DNA of 34,245 bases, taken from NCBI GenBank assembly GCA_026394495.1, contig JAPKYE010000061.1:1-34245 (forward strand), given 5' to 3'. Below the pieces are notes generated by a model. The model was given only the letters and a program-made list of their open reading frames with translations. It was not told the DNA's origin and did no database searches. Within the stretch, counting starts at the first letter, position 1. Every line of letters begins with the position of its first letter. The position numbers were made by a program, and so were the translations under genes. Shown piece by piece: positions 31,583-34,245 of the stretch. This DNA comes from Methanobacteriota archaeon. GTDB lineage: Archaea > Thermoplasmatota > E2 > DHVEG-1.

Positions 31583-34245
31583 TTACATCAATTCATTGAA
31601 ATCACGGTAGTATCCAAGCCATATCTGATAATCAATATAAGTTATCGTGCCGTCATAATCGTAGTCTCCTTCAGGGTCGTATAAAGTGTCACCAGTACTG
31701 TGATTAAAGGCTTGTGCGAGCAAGGTGAAATCATCGTTGTCAACATCACCATCGTGGTCTAGATCACCTGCGATAGGATCAAACGAGTCATGGGGAATCT
31801 CTATCTCTATTTCTATATTCGAAATATTTTGTAAATCATGTAATTTTGAGATTTTATTAGGGGAAGACATGTTTTGAGTGCTTGTATTCATGTCTAGACT
31901 CTGTTGTTGGTCTATTGAAATTTGATCTTGATAGAACTCGTCAAGAGGTTCTTCCTCAAAATCAGGACCATCAGTGCTGATATTGTTGAAAGCACGGTAA
32001 TACTGCAGCCATATTTGATAATCGACAAGGTCGATGACGCCATTGTGGTTGTAGTCTGCCTCCGGGTTATACAACGGATCACCGATACTACGACCAAATG
32101 CTGCTACAAATACCCAGAAATCATCCTCGTCAACATCATCATCGTGATCGAGATCACCTGCAATTGTCACCGTAAGTAATCTCGTTATATTTGCTGTGGC
32201 ACCGTCATTATCTGTAATAGTAAGAACTATTGAAAATTCTCCTATAGTTGTATATTGGTATGTTGGATTTTGAATCACAGAATTGTTTCCATCGCCGAAA
32301 TCCCAGAGCCAACTTGTTATAGTCCCATCAGGATCATATGAGGTGTCTGTGAAGATGATTGTATCGGATATTGTTGGATTTTCAGGTGTGTACGTGAAGT
32401 TAGAAGCCGGTTGTTGATTTACACCTTCTTTTGTGAATATGTACGCTGACCCAGAAAGGTCATTCTTATAAGGAGCCCCGATGAATATAGTATCTCCATT
32501 AAGAGCGACTCCGAGGCTAAAAAAATCCCCATCTACACCGTCTGAAGGCAGAAGCCTTGCCTGCGGTGTCCAGGTGGTACCAGAGCGGGTGAACACGTAT
32601 GCAGCTCCAGAACCGCCATAGATTTCATCTGATGCTCCGATGAGCGCGGTGTCTCCATCAAGAGCAGCAAATTCACCAAAACTATCATGTGCGCCACCGT
32701 CTTGGGCAGTGAGCTTTTGTTGTTGTGTCCAGGTGGTGCCAATTCTGATGAATACGTACTCGGAGCCGTAATAGTTTTCGTCAAACCGTGCCCCAGCTAT
32801 TGCGGTGTTTCCATCAACACAGACACTATGACCAAAAACGTCACCGGATGAGCCGTCTGAGGCAAAGAGTTTTTGCTGCTGTGTCCAGGTGGTTCCCGTG
32901 CGGACGAAGATGTACATACATCCAGTAGTGCTAACGATGCCGTCAGCATAATATGCTCCGAGAGCGGCAGTGTCGCCATCAAGAGAAGCACTCGCACCAA
33001 AAACGTCCCCGGGTGAGCCGTCTGAGGCAGTGAGTTTTTGTTGTTGGGTCCAGGTGGTGCCTGTGCGGGTGAGCACGTACGCCGCCCCGATACCACCACC
33101 ATTATGAGGTGCTCCGATGAGGGCGGTGTCCTCATCAAGAGAAACCCACATCCCGAACATATCCCCGGTTCCGCCATCAGGCGCGATCAGTTTTGCTTGT
33201 TGCGTCCACGTACCACCTGAGCACGTGAACACATACGTAGAACCGGAATTCACCGCGACGCCTTGACCATTTATTGCTCCGATGAGTGCGGTGTTACCTT
33301 TAAGAGATATTGAAAAACCGAAGTGGTCACCGCTTGCTCCGTCTGATGCGAGGATTTTTTGTTGTTGTGTCCAGGTATTGTCCGTGCGGGTGAACACATA
33401 CACTGATCCTTTCTTCGTACCATCAGTGAAACCGGGTGCCCCGATAAAGGCGGTGTTGCCATCAATGGAGGGAGATCGACCAAATTCGTCATTTTCTGTA
33501 ATGTCTGAGGGAAGTAGTTTTTGTATTTCAGTCCAATTTACACTGGGACCAGTTTCAATCACTATAATAGTTTTTTCGATAGAATCAGTAGCGCCATCGT
33601 CATCGGTAACAAATAAAGTAATTGGATATGTGCCAGCGGTTGTATAGCTATAAGTTGGATTCTGAACTGTGGAGATGTTTCCATCGCTGAAATCCCAATG
33701 CCAAGAGGCAATAGTGCCATCATTATCAGTAGATGTATCAGTGAATTGAATGATATCGGTGGTTGTTGGATTTTCTGGCGTGTACGTGAAGTTAGCAATT
33801 GGTGGTTGATTTACACCTTCTTTTGTGAATATGTACGCTGACCCAGAATTGTATCCGTTGTCATCATCCCAGGCTGCTCCGATGAGTGCGGTGTCATCGA
33901 ATAGAGAAACACGTCCGCCAAACCAGTCCCCTGGTGCGCCGTCTGAGGGGAGAAGCTTTGCCTGTTGGGTCCATGTGGTGCCGGTGCGGGTGAACACGTA
34001 TGCAGCTCCAGAATTGTCTCCGGAGATTTCATCCATTGCTCCGATGAGGGCGGTGTCCCCTTTAAGAGAAACAGAAATGCCAAAAGAATCATCTACTCCA
34101 GGGTCTGAGGCAGTGAGTTTTTGTTGTTGTGTCCAGGTGGTGCCAGAGGCGGTGAACACATATGCGGAGCCAGAATATGTTTCATCAAATCGTGCTCCGA
34201 TGAGGGCGGTGTCACCAGAAAGAGATACAGAATGACCAAAAATGT
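31583..34245 (-). CDS. Secreted FG-GAP/PKD/dockerin protein (N-terminus beyond the window)
   Basis: The frame stays open from its stop at 31583 to the right edge, so at least 887 residues are present and the start is missing; a GTG at 34159 is internal to a repeat. From the N-terminal side: at least three FG-GAP-type repeats (FGxSVSL-x-GDTALIGA, AYVFTRxGTTWTQQQKL), a PKD domain (about 33810-33550), exactly seven more FG-GAP repeats (about 33530-32430), a second PKD domain (about 32425-32170), a dockerin-like domain with DLDHDDDVDEDD (about 32165-31985), a Ser/Gln/acidic linker, and a second with DLDHDGDVDNDD (31775-31586). Dockerins bind calcium and dock on cohesins. Such repeats form integrin-like propellers. 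It is probably a large cell-surface or exported protein. No membrane anchor is seen at the C-terminus. Confidence 0.8.
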   Translation of the reverse strand, partial: IFGHSVSLSGDTALIGARFDETYSGSAYVFTASGTTWTQQQKLTASDPGVDDSFGISVSLKGDTALIGAMDEISGDNSGAAYVFTRTGTTWTQQAKLLPSDGAPGDWFGGRVSLFDDTALIGAAWDDDNGYNSGSAYIFTKEGVNQPPIANFTYTPENPTTTDIIQFTDTSTDNDGTIASWHWDFSDGNISTVQNPTYSYTTAGTYPITLFVTDDDGATDSIEKTIIVIETGPSVNWTEIQKLLPSDITENDEFGRSPSIDGNTAFIGAPGFTDGTKKGSVYVFTRTDNTWTQQQKILASDGASGDHFGFSISLKGNTALIGAINGQGVAVNSGSTYVFTCSGGTWTQQAKLIAPDGGTGDMFGMWVSLDEDTALIGAPHNGGGIGAAYVLTRTGTTWTQQQKLTASDGSPGDVFGASASLDGDTAALGAYYADGIVSTTGCMYIFVRTGTTWTQQQKLFASDGSSGDVFGHSVCVDGNTAIAGARFDENYYGSEYVFIRIGTTWTQQQKLTAQDGGAHDSFGEFAALDGDTALIGASDEIYGGSGAAYVFTRSGTTWTPQARLLPSDGVDGDFFSLGVALNGDTIFIGAPYKNDLSGSAYIFTKEGVNQQPASNFTYTPENPTISDTIIFTDTSYDPDGTITSWLWDFGDGNNSVIQNPTYQYTTIGEFSIVLTITDNDGATANITRLLTVTIAGDLDHDDDVDEDDFWVFVAAFGRSIGDPLYNPEADYNHNGVIDLVDYQIWLQYYRAFNNISTDGPDFEEEPLDEFYQDQISIDQQQSLDMNTSTQNMSSPNKISKLHDLQNISNIEIEIEIPHDSFDPIAGDLDHDGDVDNDDFTLLAQAFNHSTGDTLYDPEGDYDYDGTITYIDYQIWLGYYRDFNELM

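Noticed and set aside
1-34245. tRNA, rRNA, insertion sequence, prophage or integrase genes
   Set aside because: I looked for typical motifs and terminal repeats and saw none. The GIGTxxP modules recall tail fibres, but no other phage gene is near.

Overview
The window looks archaeal and most likely belongs to a heterotrophic member of the Thermoplasmatota (an MBG-D/Thermoprofundales-like lineage is my best guess, at low confidence). The signs are TTTAAAT/TTTATATA-type TATA boxes about 25-30 bases before starts (some transcripts apparently leaderless), AGGTGA or GGAGG ribosome sites, T-run terminators, biotin carboxylase and biotin carrier on separate overlapping genes, a geranylgeranyl-reductase-family flavoprotein, DUF35 next to a thiolase, and very large secreted proteins with PKD, DUF11, dockerin and beta-propeller-like repeats. 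I found no rRNA, tRNA, CRISPR array or insertion sequence.

Layout. 1-2080: the last 24 residues of an ETF alpha subunit, a DUF6125-like protein and a divergent 4-hydroxybutyryl-CoA-dehydratase-family flavoprotein. 2117-4363: a secreted DUF11/PKD protein behind a palindromic promoter. 4494-9794: a PaaG-like crotonase, then a leucine-catabolism cluster (methylglutaconyl-CoA hydratase, biotin carboxylase, biotin carrier, methylcrotonyl-CoA carboxyltransferase). 9813-12513: a geranylgeranyl-reductase-family protein and a PurF-like protein lacking the glutaminase cysteine. 12615-16757: acyl-CoA dehydrogenase (minus strand), then thiolase, 3-hydroxybutyryl-CoA dehydrogenase and enoyl-CoA hydratase. 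16807-20372 (minus): adenosyltransferase, acyl-CoA mutase large subunit, B12 subunit and MeaB-type GTPase. 20561-24416: a fused two-domain CoA-transferase, a thiolase-fold protein without its nucleophilic cysteine, and its DUF35 partner. 24549-26490: small and orphan proteins. 26856-29762: a secreted protein with two blocks of seven 40-residue repeats. 29939-31519: a nitroreductase and four small minus-strand proteins, three of them shorter than 60 residues. 31583-34245: a secreted FG-GAP/PKD/dockerin protein running off the right edge.

How it works together. The core is a CoA-thioester catabolic island. The most informative observation is that the mutase, which would usually be labelled methylmalonyl-CoA mutase, carries Phe89 and Gln207 where methylmalonyl-CoA mutase has Tyr89 and Arg207. 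That is the isobutyryl-CoA mutase signature. Read this way, the neighbouring genes give a route from valine-derived isobutyryl-CoA through butyryl-CoA and crotonyl-CoA to acetyl-CoA, beside a leucine route through methylcrotonyl-CoA. The second candidate system is the CoA-transferase/Cys-less thiolase/DUF35 trio at 20561-24416, which resembles the logic of known thiolase-fold aldolases and has no obvious substrate here.
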